DNA of 39,999 nt, from assembly GCA_051418075.1 (NCBI GenBank), contig JBPRGG010000130.1, forward strand, positions 1 to 39,999, written 5' to 3'. The DNA comes from JBPRGG01 sp051418075. GTDB lineage: Bacteria; Bacteroidota; Bacteroidia; Cytophagales; Cyclobacteriaceae. A model generated the notes under the pieces. That model saw only the letters and a program-made list of their open reading frames with translations. It did not search any database and had not been told where the DNA came from. This document shows, one piece after another, positions 8,465-17,083 of the stretch. Both the position numbers and the translations under genes were made by a program. Within the stretch, counting starts at the first letter, position 1. Every line of letters starts with the position of its first letter.

Positions 8465-9271
8465 TTAAACTTTTTTCACCGGCAAGAAGAAATCCTCCTT
8501 ATTCAACTGGCATCTTGCAGCTGTTTCCCGGCAAAATATTAACCGACCGGCTGAATCAGGATTGCGGGAGTCTGAACCAAAGGTAAATTTTAGCCCCATA
8601 CTTTTTCCCTGTCTGATAAATTCATCATCCGGAGTATGGGCCATATCATTCAGCTCTAAGGCAATATTTCTTTTATGAGCAACCTGTAGAATTTGCAATT
8701 TCCTTTCCGGGGTCCACAGGCTATCGTAATGCCGGGCAATACATACCGGCAGAAACAGAGGCCAGGCAAATATATCAAGTGGTTCATTTTCCAGAATGTT
8801 GAGGCAATTGTCTATATAACGTTTCATAAATTCTTCGGAATCAGCCACATGTGTTTGCAGCATCCAAATGTGATCAAATCCTTTTGTCTGATTAGGTACA
8901 GCCAGGCCATCCATCAGAATGTAATCCAGCTGCCCCAGTAATTCCCTGGAAAAATCTTTACTCCATCCTACTGAAACCGGTTGCAAACCCACCCTGAAAG
9001 GTAGTTTACGCATGTTTTGAATGTACAGCTTCAGGTCATTATCATTTTTAATGGCAAAATACTTACCGGGATGTTCCACTACCCCAAAATCCACTTGGCG
9101 GGCTTGGGAGATCTCCATCATTCTTTCTACAGTCAGTTCCTGGCTTCGGTGAACATGCAGATCTGCCGTATCATAATTATTTTTAAGATTAAATCCTGAC
9201 AGCCAAGGGGCTGAAGCAATGGATGCACCGAAAAGGGCGCTTTTTTGTAAAAATGTGCGTCTGTTGATCAT
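8465..9271 (-). CDS. Tat-exported PHP-domain-like metal-dependent hydrolase
   Basis: The 268-residue product opens with a twin-arginine signal (MINRRTFLQKSALFGASIA): RR followed by T-F-L-Q-K and then an Ala-rich hydrophobic stretch. The mature part begins with DLHVH, matching the first metal-binding motif of PHP/amidohydrolase-like phosphoesterases, followed by a conserved VVEHPGKYF histidine, ILMDGLAVP, and a C-terminal FTFGSDSRNPD motif typical of PHP proteins. Folded, metal-loaded enzymes commonly use Tat, which agrees with the predicted metal sites. The substrate is not evident. A tatA gene lies 20.7 kb away in this window. The neighbouring FG-GAP gene downstream may be co-expressed. Confidence 0.82.
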   Translation of the reverse strand: MINRRTFLQKSALFGASIASAPWLSGFNLKNNYDTADLHVHRSQELTVERMMEISQARQVDFGVVEHPGKYFAIKNDNDLKLYIQNMRKLPFRVGLQPVSVGWSKDFSRELLGQLDYILMDGLAVPNQTKGFDHIWMLQTHVADSEEFMKRYIDNCLNILENEPLDIFAWPLFLPVCIARHYDSLWTPERKLQILQVAHKRNIALELNDMAHTPDDEFIRQGKSMGLKFTFGSDSRNPDSAGRLIFCRETAARCQLNKEDFFLPVKKV

Positions 9272-9430
9272 TGTATTATAATTTTACATTTAAAAATTCA
9301 CTGATATCATGTAGATTTACCAGCTAAATGCACATCTGCCCTTCCTTCTAAATCAGAAAACTATGGGTTGATGTACGGGACAATGATTGCTTTTTTTGCT
9401 TTCACAGTCAATGGGGAGAGATACCCAATT

Positions 9431-11653
9431 ATGATGGATATTATTAACCAACTTCTTAAAACCAACCAAAGCCTGTTCATTACCCTGGCCGAGATCATGG
9501 TGTATACCATTTTGATTAGCCTGATCCTTTATCACCTGATTATTTTTCTGGGACGTAAAAATTTTTTGGAAGGAAAGTATTACCTGTTTTTTAACTTTTA
9601 CTTTTCGGGACTACTGCTTTATTTATTCATAGATTCCAATGCTTATTTTTTGATCACTACCCGGTTCTACTCCATTTTTGAATGGACCCTCTTTTTTACT
9701 GCGGTGGCTTTCCTGATAATTTACGGTAGTATCATCATGATCCTTAATGCCCTGCTTCAGTTAAAAACGCCGGTGCGGAAAATAACCCGCAGGTTATACT
9801 TTCTGTACCTCCTACTAGCACTGATCTGGCTTATTCCGGTCTTCAATCCGGCAATTGATCTTTTCAGCTATTTTTGGTGGTGGAATCTGTTGTTTACTGG
9901 TTGTTTATTCCTGATCTATGGTCGTTTCCTGGTAAAACAGCAAAAAAACCTGGAGCAAAGCTTCAAGATTATCGGCTGGATGATTTTATCCTATACCTTA
10001 TACCTGATTATTTACCGCCTGTTCGGACACTATTATGGCCAAGGACCCAGGCTTCCCTTATGGGTCATCAATAACATCCTGAAGATCACAACTGCTTTTG
10101 TGTTTGCTTTTGCTTTAGCCAAAAAATCAAACCAGGAATATACAGATTTACAGGAACTAAAAGAAAGGTTACAGGAAATGGTGGATCAAAAGACCAGGCA
10201 GTTGAAGCAGGCAAAAGATAAAATAGAAAGAATTAATCAGCAAAGGACTGATTACTTTATCAGCCTGGCCCATGAAACAAAAACTCCGCTTACCCTGATT
10301 ACCAACTACCTGGACCGTTATATCAAATTCCAGGGAGCCACTCATGAACTGGAAGTGGTCAGGCAAAACCTGGAAAGATTGCAAAATCAGATGCTGGATT
10401 TTCTGAACCTGGAAAAGATCAGCCTGGGCAAAATGATCTATGATCATCAACAGGTGATTGATCTTACCGTCTTAGCCCGTCAGAAGTTACCGCTTTTCCA
10501 GCAACATGCAGAGGCCAAAAACATCACCTTGTCGGCCCAGTTGTCAGAAGGATTGTGGGTAAAAGCTGACCCTGTGGCCCTGGATCGGATACTTAACAAT
10601 TTATTGGACAATGCAGTAAAATATGCCCCGGCAGGAACCATGGTACTGTTACAATTGGGAAAATCCGAATCCCGGGTTCTGATAACTGTTCAAGACCAGG
10701 GTCCCGGTATTGATCCTGGCATGCAGGAACAAATTTTTGAACCTTATTACCAGTTGAACCAACGGCAGCTGGCCGAGCCGGGTTTAGGGATGGGATTGCA
10801 TGTGGTGAAGCAAATTGTGGATAGTCTGCAGGGCATGATCAAAATAGAATCAGCGCCTGGTCAGGGAAGCCGTTTTTTGATTCATCTTCCCCTGGCCACG
10901 CCTTCGGAATTGAATACCACCCTCACAGAATTGAGCCGGACTGAGATGCCGGCAGTACAAAAAATCAAACAACCCTGCTATCAATCTGACTGGAAGAACC
11001 TATTAATCGTGGAGGACCATCCTGATATGCTGAATTACCTGGTAGAAGCATTGAATGAAACTTTTAATGTATTTTGGGCCAGAAATGGTCAAGAAGCCCT
11101 TACTGAATTAAAAGTAGCAGGCCATATAGATTTGATATTGTCCGATGTAATGATGCCTGAATTGGATGGTCTGTCTCTGTATAAAGCCCTGAGTCAGCAT
11201 GAAACCTACAGCAAGATACCCTTTATTTTTCTGACCGCCCGTGATGATGACCAGGAAAAGCTGGATTTGCTAAAACAGGGTGTGACAGACTTTATATTCA
11301 AGCCATTTTCACTGGAAGAATTGAGAGCCAGGATAGAATCTGCATTGATAAACAGCAGTAATCAGCGTATGGCTGGTTTGAAACAGGCGGTAAATGCCAT
11401 CCATGGTCAAATCGGATTAAGTCAATCCTCCAGGGCAGACAAATGGGCTGTTTTCCAGCTTCGTATACGGGAATACCAACTTACTGAGCGGCAGGTGGAA
11501 ATAATTAAGCTGGTAGAGCAGGGCCTGGAGTACAAGCAAATTGCTGATCAGTTACATCTATCGGTAAAAACCATTCATCGCCACATCCAGAATCTTTATG
11601 AAAAGATGGGCGTACATTCCAAGCTGGAACTCATTAAGACCTTATTTGAATAA
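9431..11653 (+). CDS. 7TM hybrid histidine kinase/response regulator with LuxR-type output domain
   Basis: About 740 residues combine a whole phosphorelay in one chain. Seven hydrophobic segments (from FITLAEIMVYTILISLILYH to NNILKITTAFVFAFALA) resemble a 7TMR-DISM sensor without the extracellular domain. A charged coiled coil follows, then HisKA with SLAHETKTPLTLI (His near residue 281), HATPase_c (NLLDNAVKYAP, DQGPGIDP, GLGMGLHVVKQIVD), a receiver domain (LLIVEDHPDM, DLILSDVMMPELDG with the acceptor Asp, FIFLTARDD, FIFKPFS), and a C-terminal LuxR helix-turn-helix (LTERQVEIIKLVEQG to LHLSVKTIHRHIQNLYEKMG). The ATG at 9431 or 9434 is preferred; an in-frame ATG at 9368 is possible. Its stop codon directly abuts that of the convergent DUF421 gene. 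The output domain suggests that it is a membrane-tethered transcription factor. Confidence 0.93.
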   Translation: MMDIINQLLKTNQSLFITLAEIMVYTILISLILYHLIIFLGRKNFLEGKYYLFFNFYFSGLLLYLFIDSNAYFLITTRFYSIFEWTLFFTAVAFLIIYGSIIMILNALLQLKTPVRKITRRLYFLYLLLALIWLIPVFNPAIDLFSYFWWWNLLFTGCLFLIYGRFLVKQQKNLEQSFKIIGWMILSYTLYLIIYRLFGHYYGQGPRLPLWVINNILKITTAFVFAFALAKKSNQEYTDLQELKERLQEMVDQKTRQLKQAKDKIERINQQRTDYFISLAHETKTPLTLITNYLDRYIKFQGATHELEVVRQNLERLQNQMLDFLNLEKISLGKMIYDHQQVIDLTVLARQKLPLFQQHAEAKNITLSAQLSEGLWVKADPVALDRILNNLLDNAVKYAPAGTMVLLQLGKSESRVLITVQDQGPGIDPGMQEQIFEPYYQLNQRQLAEPGLGMGLHVVKQIVDSLQGMIKIESAPGQGSRFLIHLPLATPSELNTTLTELSRTEMPAVQKIKQPCYQSDWKNLLIVEDHPDMLNYLVEALNETFNVFWARNGQEALTELKVAGHIDLILSDVMMPELDGLSLYKALSQHETYSKIPFIFLTARDDDQEKLDLLKQGVTDFIFKPFSLEELRARIESALINSSNQRMAGLKQAVNAIHGQIGLSQSSRADKWAVFQLRIREYQLTERQVEIIKLVEQGLEYKQIADQLHLSVKTIHRHIQNLYEKMGVHSKLELIKTLFE

Positions 11654-12196
11654 TTAATTTTGCTGTTTGGCCATGTGTGGTACATTTCGGACATCCTGTA
11701 AGGATTCTGCCCGGGATATTTCCAGACTTGGAATTACAGTTAATTCCCCTGTGGTTTCAAGTACGATAATATCCACCTCTTCCAGGCTGTTAATACCTTT
11801 TTCACGTAAAACCACATAGATTTCCTCCAGAGTGATCCTCTCTTCTTTGAGAACATCCTTTAGTAACTTCCCTTTATACAATAATAATGATGGCTGGCTG
11901 GTCATGACTCTTTTAAGTTTTTTGACCCTTACAGATAACCAGGTTAATACATATTGCAAAAAGATCAGCAGGAAAAAAACCAGGATTCCTTTAGCCAGGG
12001 GCATGTCAGCACTTAAAGCTACGGTAGCCAGGGAAGAACCCAATGCAACCGTAACGATAAAATCAAAGGCATTCATTTTTGACAGTGTTCTCTTTCCGGA
12101 TATTCTTAAAATAATGATCATGGTGAAATAAGCCAGTATGGTCATGATGGTGGTCCTGAGCAGGCCCTCCCAACTATCAAAAAATAAATTTTCCAT
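11654..12196 (-). CDS. DUF421 (YetF-like) membrane protein
   Basis: The 180-residue protein has three N-terminal hydrophobic helices (about 15-35, 45-65 and 68-90) followed by a soluble alpha/beta domain. Family hallmarks are ILRISGKRTLSKMNAFDFIVTVALGSSLA and LLLYKGKLLKDVLKEERIT, matching DUF421/YetF proteins. In spore formers such proteins associate with germination and membrane functions; in Bacteroidota the role is unknown. The length is slightly shorter than Bacillus YetF (about 230), as usual for this subgroup. The gene converges tail-to-tail with the hybrid kinase with no intervening base, and is divergent from pcm across 221 bp. Confidence 0.88.
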   Translation of the reverse strand: MENLFFDSWEGLLRTTIMTILAYFTMIIILRISGKRTLSKMNAFDFIVTVALGSSLATVALSADMPLAKGILVFFLLIFLQYVLTWLSVRVKKLKRVMTSQPSLLLYKGKLLKDVLKEERITLEEIYVVLREKGINSLEEVDIIVLETTGELTVIPSLEISRAESLQDVRNVPHMAKQQN

Positions 12197-12417
12197 GCTA
12201 AATAATTTGAGGACTTTGTTTGAGCTAGTAATCTATTCAAGCAGGTTTTGTTTGTTTCATTCAGAAATACTGTTATTGCCAGAATGAATTGTAACATTTT
12301 GGATTTGTAGTTCTTTAACAGCACATGAGCTGACAAAAATATGACATAACTTTTATTTGGCAATCTGAGTTAGAACTAAAAATAAAACCTTGATAATTAG
12401 CTAATTAAATTAAGTTT

Positions 12418-13041
12418 ATGACTACCCAGGAAGAAATGATTGAGCACCAATTAAGAGCCAGGGATATTTATGATCCGGAAGTTTTGCGGGCAATGTCAGA
12501 TATAGACAGGACCATGTTTGTGCCTGATGAATTAAAGCCTCAGGCCTACAAAGATGCACCTTTACCCATCGGAAAAGAACAAACCATCAGTCAACCTTAT
12601 ATTGTAGCCTACATGGCCCAGGCGCTGGAGTTGGAGCCTGAACAGAAGGTACTGGAAGTGGGAACCGGCTGCGGGTATAATGCCGCGGTCCTTAGCAGGA
12701 TGGTTAAAGAGGTTTATAGTATCGAAGTGATAGAATGGCTGGCTGATCTGGCCCGGAAAAATCTGAAAAAAGCTGGCATCACAAATGTACAGACGAAATT
12801 TAGTGACGGATTTTCCGGATGGCCGGAATATGCTCCTTTTGATGCCATTATATTGACAGCGGCTCCGCCCAAAATACCTGATCCCCTAAAGAAACAATTA
12901 AAAATCGGCGGAAAGCTATTGGCTCCGGTTGGCACTAACAGGCAGAACCTGGTTTTGGTTTACCGGGAAGAAGAAGCATTTGAACGACACAATTTGCATC
13001 CAGTAAGTTTTGTACCTATGACCGGCCAGGCCCAGAAATAA
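12418..13041 (+). CDS. pcm: Protein-L-isoaspartate O-methyltransferase
   Basis: This 207-residue enzyme methylates L-isoaspartyl residues in damaged proteins with S-adenosylmethionine, starting their repair. The SAM-binding motif VLEVGTGCGYNAAVLS sits near residue 78, preceded by the family signature PLPIGKEQTISQPYIVAYM that includes the substrate-contacting region, and followed by YSIEVIEWLADLA and FDAIILTAAPP. Length is normal for the family (about 200-230). It is monocistronic, with the converging DUF4380-like gene 20 bp downstream. No strong promoter was found in the 221-bp region shared with DUF421. Confidence 0.95.
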   Translation: MTTQEEMIEHQLRARDIYDPEVLRAMSDIDRTMFVPDELKPQAYKDAPLPIGKEQTISQPYIVAYMAQALELEPEQKVLEVGTGCGYNAAVLSRMVKEVYSIEVIEWLADLARKNLKKAGITNVQTKFSDGFSGWPEYAPFDAIILTAAPPKIPDPLKKQLKIGGKLLAPVGTNRQNLVLVYREEEAFERHNLHPVSFVPMTGQAQK

Positions 13042-13061
13042 CTCAACCAGAGCTGGTTCAC

Positions 13062-13991
13062 TTAATCCGCTATAAGCGTTCTTACTAATTGAATCAATGC
13101 TTCATTGCCGGTTTCTACCTTTAAATCCGGTGGAATCTGATGCAAATGCCACACTACCGGCCAGTCCAGGGAATCTCCCGGCAACAATTGCTGAAAGGCA
13201 CTTTGATTTTCCAGTTCGATATAACTCTTGTCTCTGTGGGCATAGATTTCCACTTCCTCCTCTGAAGGTGCTGCTTGCTCCGGGGCAATATCAGGAAAAG
13301 TTTTTATAAATAATACACCTTCAAAGGCATGGGCCAGCCAGCCTTCTTTTCCATTAGCAAATAATTTCAGGGATTGGTTGAATTCAGTGGCGGCAGGTTC
13401 AAACCAAACCACCTCATTTTCCTGGTGTACCGGTAAGTTGCTTTTGGGCAAAATGGCTGTACTATCAGCCAGAAAAAAACTAATGCCTGTGGCGGGTGTG
13501 CGGGTGACTTCCCAGGCTGCCACTGACTGTATAGTATCAGAGATGTTTTTGATGGAATAAATGATCTTAAATACATTATCCCGGGAAAGTGGCATGATTT
13601 TTTTTATCAGCTGATAGCCACTGGATTCGTCAGTGGGACTGGTAAGGACTAATACATCATCAGTTGACCTCACCTGGTACGAAGATAGATCCAGTCCGGG
13701 AGGGGGAGGCCAGCCCCAGATCCGCTGGGGAGAAAGCCATAAAGTAGATCCATAATTATCAGGATGAATGACAGTATCGGTAAGTAATTCCTGATGATTA
13801 AATCGCAGGGAAATTATCCTGGCGCCTTTATCCGGATCTATCACCAGGCTTGATTGCGCATTTTGGACCATGAATTTTCCATTTTCCATTGCCCTGATCT
13901 GGTCAGTATTTTTAGTAGTTTGCTCCTGATTGGTTTGACAGGAAACCAACATACCCAGGCTGAACAAAATCCATAAAAAAGAATACTTCAT
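13062..13991 (-). CDS. DUF4380-like lipoprotein
   Basis: The product of about 309 residues begins with a lipoprotein signal (MKYSFLWILFSLGMLVSCQ) whose lipobox LVSC predicts lipid attachment at Cys18. The remaining beta-rich sequence contains DPDKGARIISLRFNHQELL, LWLSPQRIWGWPPPP and VAAWEVTRTP, patterns that resemble the galactose-mutarotase-like beta-sandwich of DUF4380 proteins. The ATG at 13991 is chosen because the alternative at 14021 adds ten residues ahead of the signal. A surface-exposed or periplasmic carbohydrate-related role is possible, but no catalytic motif is established. It lies 68 bp downstream of the DinB-like gene in the same direction. Confidence 0.8.
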   Translation of the reverse strand: MKYSFLWILFSLGMLVSCQTNQEQTTKNTDQIRAMENGKFMVQNAQSSLVIDPDKGARIISLRFNHQELLTDTVIHPDNYGSTLWLSPQRIWGWPPPPGLDLSSYQVRSTDDVLVLTSPTDESSGYQLIKKIMPLSRDNVFKIIYSIKNISDTIQSVAAWEVTRTPATGISFFLADSTAILPKSNLPVHQENEVVWFEPAATEFNQSLKLFANGKEGWLAHAFEGVLFIKTFPDIAPEQAAPSEEEVEIYAHRDKSYIELENQSAFQQLLPGDSLDWPVVWHLHQIPPDLKVETGNEALIQLVRTLIAD

Positions 13992-14059
13992 AAGTCTTAC
14001 TTGAATTAGGTGATTGAGCACTGTATTGAAATGTTTTTAATATTAAAAGTAATTATATT

Positions 14060-14533
14060 TCAGGCTTTGCTTCTTATTAGCTTTTTTATCAAAATGACTT
14101 GCCCCAGATGATAATAAGCATGCTCGATAATAACATCAATATTACGATGAAAACTGCCATATTTTTCAAGGACAAAAGTTTTTTGCAAATCTTGTTCAGA
14201 CATTTTTTCTACAGTTTTAATAAAATTTTCTGAATCAGCACAAAACTTGCCGGTAAGATTTTCCCAGGCTTTAGGGGAATCAATTGCAGGTGCATTAAAA
14301 CTGTACTTATCTTTAATCTCCAGCTGACCTCCTTCAAACACATGCAATACCCCTGCGATGTAATAATCAACATGAAAGGTGATATCAGCAATGCTATTTA
14401 AAGGTGCTATTTTTGTAGTGGCCGTTTGCCAATCAATATTAAGAATTTGGGATTTGAAATTAGTTCCTGTTACCCATTTTCCCTGGGTCAAAACTTCTTT
14501 CAATCGTTCAGCCAACTGCCCTGTTAGTTTCAT
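14060..14533 (-). CDS. DinB/DUF1572-like four-helix protein
   Basis: The 157-residue sequence matches the DinB-superfamily layout: an N-terminal helix (QLAERLKEVL), a histidine in IADITFHVDYYIAG, and a C-terminal HAYYHLGQVILIKKL motif. The spaced histidines are those expected to bind a divalent metal. Relatives include metal-dependent thiol S-transferases (bacillithiol- or mycothiol-type) and many uncharacterised proteins. No signal peptide is present, so it is cytoplasmic. It could share a leftward transcript with the DUF4380-like gene. The specific reaction cannot be called. Confidence 0.78.
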   Translation of the reverse strand: MKLTGQLAERLKEVLTQGKWVTGTNFKSQILNIDWQTATTKIAPLNSIADITFHVDYYIAGVLHVFEGGQLEIKDKYSFNAPAIDSPKAWENLTGKFCADSENFIKTVEKMSEQDLQKTFVLEKYGSFHRNIDVIIEHAYYHLGQVILIKKLIRSKA

Positions 14534-14769
14534 CTGGTTTAGCTATATTATTGAAGCACTATAAAATTAGCAAAATATATTAAGGCTACTAATACCTGTC
14601 AGGCAATATTACCATACAATCCCTGCTACAATAGCGTAGAGTATTGTTTATTAGGAGTTCAAGCCTGATCATTAATTACTTTTTTAAAACCCAAACATTA
14701 AAACCACAGGCAGGTTATTGATTTATTGATGCTAACTATCTGATTTTTTGGTTATTATAAATACTTTTT

Positions 14770-15480
14770 ATGATGAATAAGCTCACCCGTAAATTAAATC
14801 TGATTTATCCCCCCGAAAAAGTAAATACCGGCAGTTGGGAAAGGATAATTTCCCTGTTGACAGGTATCGGCTTGGGATATACCGCCTTCAGAACTTTTAA
14901 AAAAGGAGGATATGGCTTAATTGCCCCGGCCGGACTATTGGTTTGGCGGGGAATTACCGGGGACAGTCCGGTAAACCGGGCATTAAAAAGAGATTCTACC
15001 GAAGATGTACCTCCTTTGAAGGTTTCCCGGACTATTACCATTCTGACTGATAAAGCAACGGCTTATCATTACTGGCGGCACCTGGAACATCTTCCTTTGT
15101 TTATGAAGCATGTCAAAAAAGTTGACCGTTTATCCCAGGATAAATATCATTGGAAAGTAGAAATCAAAGGACAAACCTATAGCTGGAATGCTGACATTAC
15201 CCAGGATGAACCGGAAAAAACCATTTCCTGGAAGTCTGTACCGCCAGCAGATATTTATAACGAAGGCAGTGTGGAATTTAAAGATGCCCCAGGCAATCGC
15301 GGAGTAGAGGTCAGGGTCAATATTACCTATCATGCGGCTAAAACAACTATCGGCAAAATTTTTCTGAGCAGATTGAACCCGGTGTTGGCTCAAAAGATTA
15401 AAGAAGATATACGAAAATTTAAGCGTATGGTGGAAATGGGCCAATTACCTCAATTGCAACCACAGCCAAAAGGATCATAA
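14770..15480 (+). CDS. Membrane-anchored SRPBCC (START-like) protein
   Basis: The 236-residue product has an N-terminal YgaP-like (DUF2892-type) membrane region, about residues 20-65, with LTGIGLGYTAFRTFKKGGYG and PAGLLVWRGITGDSP. A SRPBCC/polyketide-cyclase-like domain follows (about 75-225), including VSRTITILTDKATAYHYWRH and HLPLFMKHVKKVDRLSQDKY. These folds bind hydrophobic ligands such as lipids. The start may be the first or second of two adjacent ATGs (14770 or 14773). The zinc-dehydrogenase gene begins 25 bp downstream on the same strand, so the two are probably an operon. The ligand is unknown. Confidence 0.85.
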   Translation: MMNKLTRKLNLIYPPEKVNTGSWERIISLLTGIGLGYTAFRTFKKGGYGLIAPAGLLVWRGITGDSPVNRALKRDSTEDVPPLKVSRTITILTDKATAYHYWRHLEHLPLFMKHVKKVDRLSQDKYHWKVEIKGQTYSWNADITQDEPEKTISWKSVPPADIYNEGSVEFKDAPGNRGVEVRVNITYHAAKTTIGKIFLSRLNPVLAQKIKEDIRKFKRMVEMGQLPQLQPQPKGS

Positions 15481-15505
15481 ACTATCACATTTAAACAAAA
15501 ACAAT

Positions 15506-16675
15506 ATGAAAGCACTTTGTTGGAACGGGGTGAATAAACTTGCAATAGAAAATGTAGCTGACCCGGCTATTCTGGAACCTGATGATGCCATAGTCAAGGT
15601 TCATCTGTCTTCAGTTTGCGGATCTGATCTGCATCTACTGGATGGCTATGTGCCCACTATGAAAAAAGGAGATATTATTGGCCATGAGTTTATGGGTGAA
15701 ATAGTGGAGACAGGTAAAAATGTGAAAAAGTTTAAAAAAGGCAACCGGGTGGTGGTTGGCTCCATAATTGGCTGTGGTGAATGTTCCTATTGTAAAAAAG
15801 GGACCTGGTCGCTATGTGATAATACCAATCCCAATGCCTGGATACCGGAAAAAATGTATGGAGATACCACGGCCGGTATTTTCGGATATTCACATGCTTT
15901 TGGCGGATATGCCGGTAGTCATGCCACCTTTATCAGGGTTCCACAGGTGGAAAAGGGGGCATTCAAAATTCCTGATGGGGTAAATGATGAGCAGGCCGTG
16001 TTTGTTTCTGATGCTTTTCCCACTGGATTTATGGCGGCAGACATGTGCAAGATCAGAGGCGGGGATATAGTAGCGGTATGGGGCTGTGGTGGTGTAGGGC
16101 AGATGGCTATCCAAAGTGCTTTTCTTTTAGGAGCAGAAAGAGTAATCGCCATAGACCGGATTCCTGAAAGACTGGAAATGGCTGAAAAGCAGGGTGGTGC
16201 AGAAGTACTGAATTACCAGGATACAGATATCCTGGAGGCACTGAAAGAAATGACCGGTGGCAGGGGGCCGGATTGTTGCATTGATGCGGTAGGGATGGAA
16301 GCAGAGAGCACTGGAGTAGATTATTATTATGATAAAATGAAGCAATCCGTTTATATGCAATCTGACCGGCCTACGGTTTTGCGCCAGGTCATAATGAGTT
16401 GCCGAAAAGGAGGCACAGTATCCATCGTAGGAGTATACGCCGGATTAATTGATAAATTCCCCATGGGTGCTGCTATGAATAAAGGGCTGACCTTCAGGAT
16501 GGGACAGATGCATGCACAAAACTATATACCTGAATTGCTGAATATTGTGCAGGAAGGCAAGGTAGACCCTTCATACCTGCTCACCCACAAATGGCGGCTT
16601 GATCAGGGTCCGGAAGGATATCATATGTTTAAAAAGAAGAAGGATCATTGTGTTCGGGTAGTATTTGAGCCCTAA
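15506..16675 (+). CDS. Zinc-dependent alcohol/formaldehyde dehydrogenase (MDR family)
   Basis: The 389-residue enzyme is a zinc-binding medium-chain dehydrogenase. Catalytic-zinc residues are in VCGSDLH and GHEFMGE, the structural-zinc cysteines in CGECSYCKKGTWSLC, and the nucleotide-binding fold in WGCGGVGQMAIQSA with an acidic AIDRIPERLEM strand end, which favours NAD over NADP. Length and the insertion around residues 105-160 resemble glutathione-independent formaldehyde dehydrogenases and related enzymes of about 390 residues. It follows the SRPBCC gene by 25 bp in the same direction. The physiological substrate cannot be read from the sequence. Downstream lies a long palindrome. Confidence 0.92.
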   Translation: MKALCWNGVNKLAIENVADPAILEPDDAIVKVHLSSVCGSDLHLLDGYVPTMKKGDIIGHEFMGEIVETGKNVKKFKKGNRVVVGSIIGCGECSYCKKGTWSLCDNTNPNAWIPEKMYGDTTAGIFGYSHAFGGYAGSHATFIRVPQVEKGAFKIPDGVNDEQAVFVSDAFPTGFMAADMCKIRGGDIVAVWGCGGVGQMAIQSAFLLGAERVIAIDRIPERLEMAEKQGGAEVLNYQDTDILEALKEMTGGRGPDCCIDAVGMEAESTGVDYYYDKMKQSVYMQSDRPTVLRQVIMSCRKGGTVSIVGVYAGLIDKFPMGAAMNKGLTFRMGQMHAQNYIPELLNIVQEGKVDPSYLLTHKWRLDQGPEGYHMFKKKKDHCVRVVFEP

Positions 16676-16693
16676 ATATAAGTAAAGTAGGTT

Positions 16694-16877
16694 GGCGCAA
16701 GCATCAACTAGTGTGTTAATTATTAAATTGGGTTACTAAGTTTTTGCTATTATTTTTTCTTTAGACAAGGCAAAATTTTAGAGCATAGCAGCGTTACGGT
16801 TGAAAATTTTAACGCAGTATAAAGGAAAAAGAAGGGTGAAAATAGTGAATTAATTTAGTAATTAACACATTAGCGCC
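16694..16877. repeat. Long imperfect palindrome (~165-184 bp), MITE-like
   Basis: The outer 21 bases TAGTGTGTTAATTATTAAATT (16709-16729) pair with 16852-16872 at 19 of 21 positions. GGCGC (16694-16698) and GCGCC (16873-16877) extend the arms, and AAAATTTT at 16772-16779 and at 16803-16810 closes the inner part. Between these points the arms pair less well, and I estimate roughly 70% by eye. The 23-base centre contains AGCAGCGTTACGG. It sits between the convergent dehydrogenase and VOC genes, has no reading frame, and could form a very long hairpin in either transcript. The bases 16878-17083 up to the VOC gene show nothing else. Confidence 0.8.
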
Positions 16878-17083
16878 ATCTAATATTTGAGAATTTTTGG
16901 GCTACATTGTAATTAATTTTGGCAGGTAAACATATTTTGATCCAGGTGTTTTTCAACGGCTATTCCCTGACCCTGACTGGACAGCGGGTAGGTTCTTTTC
17001 CATATAAGTGTATATCCCATGGAAATGTCAATTCGTATAAAGCCGGCTCACCATGTCCGAAGATCATGGCAAGGCATATTCAA

